A program made the translations under genes and the position numbers. Positions 34,912-43,066 of a stretch of 64,000 nucleotides of DNA are shown here, in pieces (within the stretch, counting starts at the first letter, position 1; every line of letters begins with the position of its first letter). The stretch is taken from positions 62,001-126,000 of the forward strand of contig CAJUJK010000010.1 of NCBI GenBank assembly GCA_910586705.1. Direction: 5' to 3'. A model generated the notes under the pieces. It was not told the DNA's origin and did not search any database. It saw nothing but the letters and a program-made list of their open reading frames with translations. Source of the DNA: an uncultured Lachnospiraceae bacterium (GTDB lineage Bacteria; Bacillota; Clostridia; Lachnospirales; Lachnospiraceae).

Positions 34912-35136
34912 TTAAGCAAAGCCTTTGGGTGTCGGTTTTTGCTCCTGATAATCCGGGCAGGAAAACGAAATATCCACATGTTCATGCTCCATCATAGTAT
35001 CCCATCCGTAATCATCATTCGGTCCATCACCATATGTAGTATTTTTCAATTTCTCCATAGCCTGTTTGGGATGTCCATAATATTTGCACACTCGCTTGTA
35101 CATACATTTATCACAATCTGTTAATAATTTAAGCAT
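34912..35136 (-). CDS. small cysteine-rich protein
   Basis: Seventy-four residues with DCDKCMYKRVCKYYG and FSCPDYQEQKP: four spaced cysteines suggest a zinc site. Similar in style to the 28.9 and 36.8 kb proteins. Confidence 0.6.
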   Translation of the reverse strand: MLKLLTDCDKCMYKRVCKYYGHPKQAMEKLKNTTYGDGPNDDYGWDTMMEHEHVDISFSCPDYQEQKPTPKGFA

Positions 35137-35138
35137 TG

Positions 35139-35393
35139 CTATTCTCCTTTCACGCGACGAAGTTCGTCACTTGTCATTTCCTTTTCCAAACGCTTAATTG
35201 CTCTGTCGAGAGATGATATAAGCCCGCTTCTATAAGAGCGCGACCCACATCGAATACTTCCTCTGTCATATCGAAGATTAAACCAATCCTTCTCTCGAAC
35301 TGTAAGCGGTCGTTCGGCTTGTATTTCGATGCAGCGTTTTAAATCTTTCATCTGCATTTCTAACTGCTTATTATCAAAATCTCGCCAGTTCAT
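35139..35393 (-). CDS. small basic helical protein
   Basis: Eighty-four residues with many arginines and lysines (MNWRDFDNKQLEMQMKDLKR, SGLISSLDRAIKRLEKEMTS). Could bind nucleic acid. Family not recognised. Confidence 0.55.
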   Translation of the reverse strand: MNWRDFDNKQLEMQMKDLKRCIEIQAERPLTVREKDWFNLRYDRGSIRCGSRSYRSGLISSLDRAIKRLEKEMTSDELRRVKGE

Positions 35394-35407
35394 TATTCTC
35401 CACCTAT

Positions 35408-35615
35408 CTACACTGAATATTTTTTTGGAAGTTTACTTTTGCAATCTTCCAAAGTCATATCTTTGGTAATATACATATTGTGCCATCCATTATGAGGAAA
35501 AAAACCAATTCAACTTAACCACGCAATCATCGGCATTAGCGATATTGATAGATTTTTTTAGTTCATCGATTGTTGGTGTTCTATCGTTGCATAGATATTC
35601 TTTAACTATTTTCAT
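35408..35615 (-). pseudogene. small phage gene broken by a one-base frameshift
   Basis: From ATG at 35615 the frame gives MKIVKEYLCNDRTPTIDELK and then ADDCVVKLNWFF. It then fails in a run of seven A on the + strand at 35498-35504. With six A it would continue PHNGWHNMYITKDMTLEDCK and end SKLPKKYSV at a TAG at 35408. The continuation reads as a natural phage protein, so this is a homopolymer indel, either real or a sequencing error. Confidence 0.7.
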
Positions 35616-36376
35616 TCGGTCGGTTCCTCCACATTACACGTAATAATCTCACTGTACGGAAGCTGCTCGATCCAATGGCAAAACTCCCGCCATTCATCCA
35701 GCTTGTGATTCTTACGGTAAATATAAATACCAGACAGAACTTCATAGTTCAGCATCACCGTCCGTTTCTGGTTGTAAGAGCTGGGAAGAAGCTGAATCAT
35801 CTGCCACCAGTATCGTTTATCCTGCCGCTTCAGGAACTGCTCTCTGGCGCTGTTAAGAGCGACAATAGTGGCCATCAATGCGCCCATGTAATCATACATA
35901 AAGTCGCTGACTTTCTCATCCATCAAATCTCCATCAGTGTTACCTCTCGGAGCCGCACCCCAACAAGACAGATGCTCGCAACTGAAATCCTCCAGCGTAA
36001 ACTCCTTTGCATGAATTTTGTGCATTGTGGAGCAGGAGTTGGCAACCGTACCGATTTTGTACGTATCAAACTCCTTCCACCAATACAATGGAGCCGTAAT
36101 ATCTACATATACGGCAATCATCCGGCGGAATTTTCCGTGAACTGAACCGGCTTTTGCCAGCTTCATCATCAGTTCATGATCTGCCTTGCCGAGCTGCCAT
36201 GAATGGTCATATGCATGGGTACAAGGTATCTCTACTGCGCAATGTTCGCAGCCGATTCCATCTTCACCACCTTTGCAGATACCGCTGTCAGACTTATTCC
36301 AACTATTCATCGGGTTTCGCATACCACGGATAACATGTTCCCATCCCATTACCTCAAAATTTTCAATTTTAATCAT
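35612..36376 (-). CDS. ThyX-like (flavin-dependent thymidylate synthase-related) protein
   Basis: A 254-residue protein. YWWKEFDTYKIG...NSCSTMHKI resembles the ThyX substrate loop (family RHRxxSxNxxS), and LLPSSYNQKRTVMLNYEVL the following helix. The arginine-rich motif itself is not conserved, so it may be an inactive or altered relative. It sits among nucleotide-metabolism genes. Overlaps the P-loop gene upstream by eight bases. Confidence 0.6.
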   Translation of the reverse strand: MIKIENFEVMGWEHVIRGMRNPMNSWNKSDSGICKGGEDGIGCEHCAVEIPCTHAYDHSWQLGKADHELMMKLAKAGSVHGKFRRMIAVYVDITAPLYWWKEFDTYKIGTVANSCSTMHKIHAKEFTLEDFSCEHLSCWGAAPRGNTDGDLMDEKVSDFMYDYMGALMATIVALNSAREQFLKRQDKRYWWQMIQLLPSSYNQKRTVMLNYEVLSGIYIYRKNHKLDEWREFCHWIEQLPYSEIITCNVEEPTE

Positions 36377-36833
36377 CGCTCTCGTTCCTCCCTAAAACCT
36401 CTATTTTAAATCTCAATTCACGGCCATCCATATCGCTGACTTTAAGTCCGTCCAACATATCGTTTAAGGATTTAATAGAATCCTCGTCAATAATTATAGT
36501 TTCGGTTTTGTAGCGTTCAAACGTGCCGAGTTTCCTGCGAAGAATATTACACAACTCGATTCCGTAATTGTCAAAATAATGAATTGCTTTTCTGTCATCA
36601 TAAGGACCAAATGCTTCCTCATAAGTGATTGGTCTACGAATGTTACATTTAAGTTCCCACGCCAAGTGACAAATATGATCGGCCGTTTTAAGCGTAGGAC
36701 AAACAATAACTCCGTCGGTTTCGGAAGCTTCTTTTATAAGTCTTGTTGTTTTTCCGTTTCCTCTACCGCCAAATATAAAATGAGGTCTATTGTCTATCGG
36801 TTCTTGCTGAAACCGGCATCTCCAAACATCCAT
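36369..36833 (-). CDS. P-loop ATPase
   Basis: A 154-residue protein with Walker A FGGRGNGKTTRL (about residues 22-33) and Walker B ETIIIDEDS. Short for a motor; resembles the ATPase core of phage packaging or DNA-binding accessory proteins. Specific role unknown. Confidence 0.7.
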   Translation of the reverse strand: MDVWRCRFQQEPIDNRPHFIFGGRGNGKTTRLIKEASETDGVIVCPTLKTADHICHLAWELKCNIRRPITYEEAFGPYDDRKAIHYFDNYGIELCNILRRKLGTFERYKTETIIIDEDSIKSLNDMLDGLKVSDMDGRELRFKIEVLGRNESDD

Positions 36834-36835
36834 TC

Positions 36836-37024
36836 CTAAATTCTCCTTTCCTCACACGTTTCACAGTGACAATCAGTTGAGGGAGTCCCTTTGGAATATA
36901 ATCCGCAGTAGACTCCCTCATCCGTATCAGGTATCCATTCTTTTCGCTCTTTGCACTTGTACTCACCCCATGTTTTACAAAATATAGCATTGGAGCAAGT
37001 TGTGCAGTTCTTTATATCAGGCAT
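36836..37024 (-). CDS. small zinc-knuckle protein
   Basis: Sixty-two residues with eight cysteines in pairs (CTTCSNAIFCKTWGEYKC, YCGLYS, CHCETCEE), enough for two zinc sites. Function unknown. Confidence 0.6.
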   Translation of the reverse strand: MPDIKNCTTCSNAIFCKTWGEYKCKERKEWIPDTDEGVYCGLYSKGTPSTDCHCETCEERRI

Positions 37025-37036
37025 TTTACACCCCTT

Positions 37037-37831
37037 TCAATCTAACCATCGGTTATCCAGATAATAGAAGCCGTATACACATACACCGATAAAGATAATC
37101 CATAGCACCCAAAATATAATTGTTCCGCCGTTGGATTCCAGCAACTCTACTGTTTCGTCAATCGTTTTATTTTCATAAAAGGGTGTGTTGTCCGAAATAG
37201 TATTATTCTTTAACTCTGTGAATATTGTTCCGGTGTATTGTGTTGCTACGCCGTAATAGCAAAATCTAACTTTTACTCGTTCACCAGATTCCCAACTCCA
37301 AACCTTATCGCCTTCAATAGTGGTTATGTGTTGATCTGTAGGAATTCGTATTTTTTCATAAGGGAAAGAAATATCAAGAAAACTTATTTCTGAAGAATGT
37401 TGTGACCCTCTGTTTTCTACTTCCCATTCATACCAGACTTTTAGTTTTCTATGCTTGTTTCCTTCATCATCTTCTTCAGTCACATACTCTTCATGCCGCT
37501 CATAGCGTTCTTCTACTTTTTCTACATACATATATTCTCCGCCTATTTCCGGGTAGGTAACGGTGTCTACGGCTTTTAAATCACCGTAGACAAACGCATT
37601 ACCGACATTGGTTCGCATACCATAGGCAAAAATATCAGAACTTTGAATCTTTACAGCCTTGTTATAGATTTCGTTTTTATCCATCTGGTACTCCGAAATC
37701 TTTCCAGAAATCAAAACACCGATCAGGAGCATTACGGCTATAATAGATACACTTGCGAGAATTTCACGCTTCGTTATCTCAAAATCCCCGAAGTCGAACC
37801 CTCTTTTTCTATGCCCGTGATAGTAACCCAT
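37037..37831 (-). CDS. membrane protein with extracytoplasmic domain
   Basis: A 264-residue protein. One membrane helix near residues 25-44 (ILASVSIIAVMLLIGVLISG), a beta-rich charged domain, and a second helix near the C-terminus (GTIIFWVLWIIFIGVCVYGF). Its layout resembles DUF3592-type membrane proteins. It is coupled to the LemA-like gene, suggesting a joint envelope function. Confidence 0.6.
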   Translation of the reverse strand: MGYYHGHRKRGFDFGDFEITKREILASVSIIAVMLLIGVLISGKISEYQMDKNEIYNKAVKIQSSDIFAYGMRTNVGNAFVYGDLKAVDTVTYPEIGGEYMYVEKVEERYERHEEYVTEEDDEGNKHRKLKVWYEWEVENRGSQHSSEISFLDISFPYEKIRIPTDQHITTIEGDKVWSWESGERVKVRFCYYGVATQYTGTIFTELKNNTISDNTPFYENKTIDETVELLESNGGTIIFWVLWIIFIGVCVYGFYYLDNRWLD

Positions 37832-37834
37832 ACG

Positions 37835-38392
37835 TCAATCCTCCCCGAATAGATTTTGTGGAGCATCAACCGGGGCTTCGTAATCCAGATACTGATAGCT
37901 CTGCCTCTCATACCCAAGCATATTCAGAAATATCCTTGTCGGGAATTTTTTCACATAACGGTTGTACGCTTTTACCTGCTTGTTATAGTTGCTCCTGTAC
38001 TCAGCGATAAGATTTTCAGTCATAGCCAGTTCATTCATAAGTTCTCTATAGTTCTCATCAGCTTTTAATTCCGGATATGCCTCAGAAACAGCAGCAATAG
38101 CAGTAGTAGCGTTTTCAATATCCCCGGCAGAGCCACGCCCCTCGACAATAGCCGCCAACGTTTCAGCTTCATGCTTATCGTATTGCTTAACGCAATCTGC
38201 CAAATTGTAAATCAGATCCACCCGTCGCTTTTCCTGAACCTTAATATCCGATTCAGCGGTGTTCACCTGCTCTTCAAGAGCGAAAGCTTGGTTCTGAGAG
38301 CTTTGCACTCCAAACACACACAATAAAATAACAGCCACAACTCCGGCTGCTACGATCAACATTACTTTCCAGTTTTCTTTAATAGTTTTCAT
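37835..38392 (-). CDS. LemA family protein
   Basis: A 185-residue protein: N-terminal membrane anchor (VMLIVAAGVVAVILLCVFGV), then the LemA helical bundle with QEKRRVDLIYNLADCVKQYD, AYPELKADENYRELMNELAM, NRYVKKFPTRIFLNMLGYER. LemA proteins are membrane-anchored helical proteins of unclear role; phage copies are uncommon. Confidence 0.88.
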   Translation of the reverse strand: MKTIKENWKVMLIVAAGVVAVILLCVFGVQSSQNQAFALEEQVNTAESDIKVQEKRRVDLIYNLADCVKQYDKHEAETLAAIVEGRGSAGDIENATTAIAAVSEAYPELKADENYRELMNELAMTENLIAEYRSNYNKQVKAYNRYVKKFPTRIFLNMLGYERQSYQYLDYEAPVDAPQNLFGED

Positions 38393-38667
38393 ACTTGTTT
38401 CTCCTTTTCATTTAATTTGTAAACCATTTCTCTCAGATAAGAACTGATCGCAATCGGATACAAATCAGATTTCATGTCTAAAAACTCGTCCATCATGAAG
38501 ATGGTACTGATTCTTTTCCGCCCTTTCCCGAAGATTACTGTCATACAGTCCCTATACGAGTGTTCTTGCGGTTTTAAATTGAAATTCACCTCGTCTAAGT
38601 GTTCATCCAAAGCAACTTTACATGCCGAATCCATTATCAGTTTCTTTACAGAATCGCTATCATTCAT
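38389..38667 (-). CDS. hypothetical phage protein
   Basis: Ninety-two residues: KKLIMDSACKVALDEHLDEV, DCMTVIFGKGRKRISTIFMM. Overlaps both neighbours by four bases. No recognised family. Confidence 0.6.
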   Translation of the reverse strand: MNDSDSVKKLIMDSACKVALDEHLDEVNFNLKPQEHSYRDCMTVIFGKGRKRISTIFMMDEFLDMKSDLYPIAISSYLREMVYKLNEKEKQV

Positions 38668-39695
38668 GATTGTTCTCCTTTTCGTTTATCGTGAATTTCC
38701 GAATGCAACCGCTTAAAATGCATTGCCCGGCGGTTCTTAAACTCTTCCAGATCAATTTCTTCCCATCCATTCGGAACATCCTTGAAATATCTGTTAATTT
38801 CAACCGTCTTTCCGTCCGGTTCAATTACATTCAGGATGCCAACAGTGTCGAAGTCGCCGTTTTTGCGATCTGTCAAATACTCCTCGCACATAGCCTTGTA
38901 GGGTGTATCACTGGGAATATAAGGCATAGTGATCGGGTAGAGTTCTTCAAGAACCTGGTCTACCAATCCGGAATGCCATATCGTGTTGGTTAATGTTTCA
39001 ACCATAATAAAACGATCAATATCACGATACTTAACCGTCCCATCAGCGTAAACATATTTGAACAAGCTGCTCATACGTTTACACTGATAATTCACTTCTT
39101 CTCCCTGATGTCCACTTGTATCGGCAATGTGACTCCATGTTTCTTCCGTATCCTCGATAGGACAAAGCGGCTTACCGTCAATTAAACGGTTAAGAATTCC
39201 TTTTGTAAAACCAATACTGAACCCGCTGTGGTTATCTTCTTCGAGACTTTTAAAAGCCTTTAAAGCAGATTCATAGCAGGCACACCCATAATCCCATTCT
39301 TCTTTAGGCTTGTCGCCTCTTTCGTGTTCACAGGCAAATTTTACTTCCTGCTCTGCCCATGACAGAAGACTTGATTTAGATTCATCGGGAAGTTTCCCGT
39401 TCCGATCGTCTATGTACTCGTTGGCAAATATCTTTCTGGTATCGCCTCCGAACGCGGCAACAACCTCCGGCAAATTCTCATTCACCGCGTCAAATATCAA
39501 TCCCTGGTTGCGGCACCATTTAACAGCCTAGTCAAGAAGCTCATCAACCCTACAAGTCCACAGGATGAGTTTTGCTCCCTTTTTCTGCTTCTCCTTCAAA
39601 TATGAAATTGTGCTGCGTCTCGGCTCACCGATTGCTGGGTACTTGTTTTCGCAAATTGTACCATCAAAATCTACTGCAATAATATACGAACTCAT
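38664..39695 (-). pseudogene. HAD-like hydrolase fused to a phage domain, with one in-frame TAG
   Basis: The frame spans 343 codons from ATG at 39695 (behind AAAGGAG) to 38664. Residues 1-55 are a HAD-type start: AVDFDGTICENKYPAIGEP, KGAKLILWTCRVDELLD. Codon 56 is TAG (39528-39530), and the frame continues AVKWCRNQGLIFDAVNENLP, GGDTRKIFANEYIDDRNG, exactly as expected for the family. Residues after about 110 form a separate helical domain (EWDYGCACYESALKAFKSLE, FSIGFTKGILNRL). Because both sides of the TAG fit, it is a point mutation, a sequencing error or a readthrough site. Confidence 0.8.
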
Positions 39696-39726
39696 AATTT
39701 TCTCCTTTCTACCCTTACTGAAAATA

Positions 39727-39984
39727 TCAAACCAGCGGTAACGAATGATCTTTTGCTATTTCTGCAATTTTCTTCGCCAGTTCTACAGATGCTTCATTTC
39801 TTGCATCCGTATCATTTTCTGCCATCTTACAAATTGTGGCGATAAAGAGGCGCATCGCTGACTGCTGCAAAGTCCTGTGTGCACCGCAAATAGTCTTCGC
39901 AAAGATTTCTTCATTGCACGCCAAGTTATTCACATAATCCAAAATATCATTGGCGAGCTTCTTCCCTTTTTCATCAGGTCTCAT
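39727..39984 (-). CDS. small helical phage protein
   Basis: Eighty-five residues from MRPDEKGKKLANDILDYVNN (AAGGAGAATG upstream). Fully helical: RTLQQSAMRLFIATICKMAE, SVELAKKIAEIAKDHS. No family recognised. Confidence 0.6.
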   Translation of the reverse strand: MRPDEKGKKLANDILDYVNNLACNEEIFAKTICGAHRTLQQSAMRLFIATICKMAENDTDARNEASVELAKKIAEIAKDHSLPLV

Positions 39985-40351
39985 AACATTCTCCTTTCCA
40001 TTCTTCAACATCGTATCCGTGTTTATTAAGCCACTCGGCAACCAAATGGCGATGACAAAACTTCTCAGGTTTCTCATAACAAACCAGAACGATATCCAGA
40101 CCACCAGAGATATAGTTCAGTACATCTACAATTCTTGACGCATCCAACGAAACCAACTGTTTAGCAAACTTAAAACGGTAATCAGCTTCGTTATGGTTTC
40201 TATGCCATTCCGACAATAAATCGTTTAAAGGAGCAAGTAGCTTGTATTCCATCCCGCCATATCCTTTCGGTGGTTTCCGAGATATAGAAATCGGGACAAT
40301 GTTCGCTGGAATGTTTTTCAAGTTAGCAAAATAACTTGTATAGATTTTCAT
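39974..40351 (-). CDS. DUF488 family protein
   Basis: A 125-residue protein: IYTSYFANLKNIPANIVPIS and IVLVCYEKPEKFCHRHLVAE followed by WLNKHGYDVEEW. The CYEKPEKFCHRH segment is the DUF488 signature. Biochemical role unknown; common in mobile elements. Confidence 0.82.
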   Translation of the reverse strand: MKIYTSYFANLKNIPANIVPISISRKPPKGYGGMEYKLLAPLNDLLSEWHRNHNEADYRFKFAKQLVSLDASRIVDVLNYISGGLDIVLVCYEKPEKFCHRHLVAEWLNKHGYDVEEWKGECYET

Positions 40352-40516
40352 TTATCTCCTCCTGAATTTGTCAACGCTTTTAACGGCGCCGGTCTTCTTG
40401 TTAATAACTCGGTAGCAGAAATCCGTTTCTTCAACTAACATCCAGTCATTCCAATTAAGACAATGCGCTGTCAAGCATTCTTTCTGCTTCCGTGTCAATC
40501 TTTTCGGTTGTTTCAC
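40352..40516 (-). CDS. DUF6906-like small protein
   Basis: Fifty-four residues, starting at GTG behind AAAGGAGGAG: KQPKRLTRKQKECLTAHCLN, WNDWMLVEETDFCYRVINKK, TGAVKSV. This fits a short phage family with a basic start and NxxxW core. Overlaps the upstream gene in another frame. Confidence 0.65.
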   Translation of the reverse strand: MKQPKRLTRKQKECLTAHCLNWNDWMLVEETDFCYRVINKKTGAVKSVDKFRRR

Positions 40517-40715
40517 AATTCTCCTCCTTTCCGCAAGCTTTATACAAAGCAAACAATATAGATAAACGCTCCTGGTAGGACATCCTTGCACTTCCACGAG
40601 CTATCGGATGTATCAGTTTTGCGTCTGGATGTTCTTCCAAAAATCCGGCACATTTCTTCTCCCAGTCAAATAGTGGGCGCCCAACAATCGCTTCACAAAA
40701 TTTAGCAAACGTCAT
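40455..40715 (-). CDS. hypothetical phage protein
   Basis: Eighty-six residues: MTFAKFCEAIVGRPLFDWEK, KLIHPIARGSARMSYQERLS. Helical, Cys-bearing. Overlaps both neighbours, indicating a compact operon. Confidence 0.6.
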   Translation of the reverse strand: MTFAKFCEAIVGRPLFDWEKKCAGFLEEHPDAKLIHPIARGSARMSYQERLSILFALYKACGKEENCETTEKIDTEAERMLDSALS

Positions 40716-40909
40716 ACACTCACCCTCTTCTCCGTTAATCTCTTATACAGTTCTTTCGCTTCATCTCCCTGAAAAGCGTTAATAATGTCAATTTCTTTTT
40801 CCTTCCCGCGTCGTCCGACAATCAGCACAGGAATATTCCCATGCGTATAGTCAAAACTCGCAAGAAAAGTATCCGATTTGTTTTCCACCTGCTTCTCCTT
40901 TCCATGCAA
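40712..40909 (-). CDS. hypothetical phage protein
   Basis: Sixty-five residues, alpha/beta: KSDTFLASFDYTHGNIPVLI, VGRRGKEKEIDIINAFQGDE. A short protein commonly seen with DUF6906 genes. Function unknown. Confidence 0.58.
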   Translation of the reverse strand: MHGKEKQVENKSDTFLASFDYTHGNIPVLIVGRRGKEKEIDIINAFQGDEAKELYKRLTEKRVSV

Positions 40910-40934
40910 GAAGAAAGAGCCCTTGTTAGGACTC
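40907..40934 (-). terminator. linker-family terminator, stop codon inside loop
   Basis: - strand GAGTCCTAACAAGGGCTC followed by TTTCTTCTTG; overlaps the 3' end of the membrane gene at 40926. Confidence 0.75.
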
Positions 40935-41141
40935 CTCTTCGTTTTCTTTTTTAGATTTCTGATATTTATAGATTTCCTTTAATCCTGTAATAACAAAACC
41001 GCACCCAACCCCAATAGCAAGCCATACTGCCCCAGTAATCAATCCACGTCTGTACATATCGGCGCCATAAGCAACCAAAGCTTCTGTATGCTCCGGAATA
41101 AGCTGCTCAATTTCTTTCTTTTGAATTTCAGTAATAATCAT
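40926..41141 (-). CDS. small membrane protein
   Basis: Seventy-one residues: an acidic N-terminal helix (IQKKEIEQLIPEHTEALVAY), one membrane helix (GAVWLAIGVGCGFVITGL) and a charged tail ending KENEEES; the last EES is encoded within the terminator. Preceded by a Shine-Dalgarno hairpin. Confidence 0.62.
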   Translation of the reverse strand: MIITEIQKKEIEQLIPEHTEALVAYGADMYRRGLITGAVWLAIGVGCGFVITGLKEIYKYQKSKKENEEES

Positions 41142-41152
41142 AAAATATCACT

Positions 41153-41170
41153 CTCCTTTCATTAAAGGGG
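41153..41170 (-). promoter_or_regulatory. Shine-Dalgarno hairpin (linker family)
   Basis: - strand CCCCTTTAATGAAAGGAG, then AGTGATATTTT and ATG. Nearly identical to the element at 32787, including the AGTGATATTTTATG. Confidence 0.5.
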
Positions 41171-41186
41171 TTGTAAATGCTGCGTG

Positions 41187-42458
41187 TTACCACTTCACAT
41201 AGCTGCTTTCGTTGAAGTCTTTCTTATCCCGTAAAGCTCTGCCGATAGCAAGGTCAATCCCAGACTTCGATTTCAGATGATAATAATACAAATCCTTGTA
41301 TGGCGTATTTAGTCTGTCAATTCGCCCGGCAGATTGCTTCATAATCTTGTAAGAGTAGTTCTGTGAGTAAAATATAATTGTATCTGTCTTGACGCAGTTC
41401 CACCCTTCAGCTCCGGCATTGTACTGGACCAGATATACCCATGCTTCTCCATCAGGAACTGGCTGATGACAATGACCATTCCATTCAGCCACTTTCATAC
41501 AATTTCCTGAACATGGTTCATTAGTGCATTTCTCATAATCTCTATCACATGGACAAAAGAGAGTTTTGAGCAATTCTAACTCATAATCGAAGTTGTAAAA
41601 TATAATTGCCCGTGGATGCTTTTCGAGAATCTCCAACAGAGCTACCTGTCGTGATTCTGCTGTGTTGACTATCTTTCGCCAAATATAACAAAGACCGCCA
41701 GCATTCTGAATTGGTTCATTCTTATATGGGTTCCATCTGGTTCGTCCAACATCTTTATACATCTCAATGTCATATGAAACGACAACATCTTCATGATGAG
41801 AAACCGTGGTTCGTCTGAAATCCATGTTTACCAAAATATCATTTCTATGCCGTATCAACTTCCCGGTGTTTAAATACCGATCCACTTTCGGGAACTTACT
41901 GAAGCGGCTATAAACAATATGCTCTCTGGTGAACTCAGTCCGATTCTTATAAAATCCATTGGCAATGAAAACGGGAATATAATCCTGCCAGGTGTCTCCA
42001 GGAGTAGCCGAGAGCAAAATCCATTGATTGTTTCTCGCTATCTTTAGGAATGATTTTACCCATGCCCCAGAGCCAACGACCCTCTGTTCATCAAATATAA
42101 AAAAGGCTTCTGTGATGTCTTCGTATTTTTTGATGTTGTTCCACGAATCGACGATTACCGTATTACTATACAAATTTACTTCTCTGTTAATAGAAAGAAG
42201 GAAGGGTGATAGTTCACCCTCCCATTCGCAAGTATCCCGTTTTCTGGCAGTTGTGATAATGTACAAATCCATAGGCGGATCTCCCATCGGCATATAGTTA
42301 TCGCCGGCAACACCGCCAAGAAGTTCCCCACCATTCAGAAAGAAGTAATACGCAAGAGCCGTTCTTGATTTACCAGAACCGACATCACCGCAAAGAATGC
42401 AGCCGTTTTTCATCTGATTAACAGCTTTCATTTGGTAATCATATAATTCAAGTCCCAT
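41187..42458 (-). CDS. DEAD/SNF2-type superfamily 2 helicase
   Basis: A 423-residue helicase: motif Q-like YDYQMKAVNQM, Walker A CGDVGSGKSRTALAYY, motif II FIFDEQRVVGSG, motif III LLSATPGDTW, C-terminal lobe with IIFYNFDYELELL, AGAEGWNCVKTDTIIFYSQN and SAGRIDRLNTP. It likely remodels DNA or unwinds recombination intermediates. Located in the replication block. Confidence 0.88.
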   Translation of the reverse strand: MGLELYDYQMKAVNQMKNGCILCGDVGSGKSRTALAYYFFLNGGELLGGVAGDNYMPMGDPPMDLYIITTARKRDTCEWEGELSPFLLSINREVNLYSNTVIVDSWNNIKKYEDITEAFFIFDEQRVVGSGAWVKSFLKIARNNQWILLSATPGDTWQDYIPVFIANGFYKNRTEFTREHIVYSRFSKFPKVDRYLNTGKLIRHRNDILVNMDFRRTTVSHHEDVVVSYDIEMYKDVGRTRWNPYKNEPIQNAGGLCYIWRKIVNTAESRQVALLEILEKHPRAIIFYNFDYELELLKTLFCPCDRDYEKCTNEPCSGNCMKVAEWNGHCHQPVPDGEAWVYLVQYNAGAEGWNCVKTDTIIFYSQNYSYKIMKQSAGRIDRLNTPYKDLYYYHLKSKSGIDLAIGRALRDKKDFNESSYVKW

Positions 42459-42484
42459 GGCTCCTGTCGCCCTCCTTCAAAATA

Positions 42485-43066
42485 TCAATATTCATCAGGA
42501 AACAGGATAGTAGTAACGCTTCTATCCCATTCCGTAATAATCCAAATCTTGGTATTGGAGTTCTTGTGTTCATAAACCGCAAGAATCCGTTCGCCGTCTC
42601 TCAAAGACTCATCTGCTGTTTGCTTGTCCTCATTACAGGTGTCGCCCCAGTCACACTGGCTATATCTGCCGAGCGAAACCTGAACGAAATTTTTAAATGA
42701 GGAATCCTCTTTCATTTTCGTATCAACACCGATAGTTGTTACAACTCGACCGAGTTCAAATTTGGGTGTCTGTTTGATTACAATAACATCTTCCTTCAAA
42801 ATAGCATTTATAGCTTCTTTTGCTGCTCCGATACCGTTATCACGATCATACAGCCACTCGTCAAATTCGTTGTCTGATGAAAGATCCACCTTCATAACTC
42901 GCCCTTTCAAGTAGTCAAAGTAAGACTGTTCTTTTAAAAGTTCAGCGGCTTCTTTCTCTGACATATCTTTAGGGTCATACTGAAGAATCCCCAACCCTAA
43001 CGGTTTTGAAGCATTATATAATGCAGCAAGCACCTTTGCTTTATTCAATCCTTTAATGTTTATCAT
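42485..43066 (-). CDS. conserved phage/plasmid protein next to a methylase-like gene
   Basis: A 193-residue protein: KAKVLAALYNASKPLGLGIL, SSDNEFDEWLYDRDNGIGAA, CNEDKQTADESLRDGERILA, TKIWIITEWDRSVTTILFP. I recognise the pattern as a widespread gut-phage and plasmid protein that accompanies N6-methylase genes. Function unknown. Overlaps that gene by 14 bases. Confidence 0.62.
   Translation of the reverse strand: MINIKGLNKAKVLAALYNASKPLGLGILQYDPKDMSEKEAAELLKEQSYFDYLKGRVMKVDLSSDNEFDEWLYDRDNGIGAAKEAINAILKEDVIVIKQTPKFELGRVVTTIGVDTKMKEDSSFKNFVQVSLGRYSQCDWGDTCNEDKQTADESLRDGERILAVYEHKNSNTKIWIITEWDRSVTTILFPDEY

Noticed and set aside
42485..43066. ParB-like partition protein
   Set aside because: No ParB nuclease or helix-turn-helix motif is visible; the resemblance was only in context and size.
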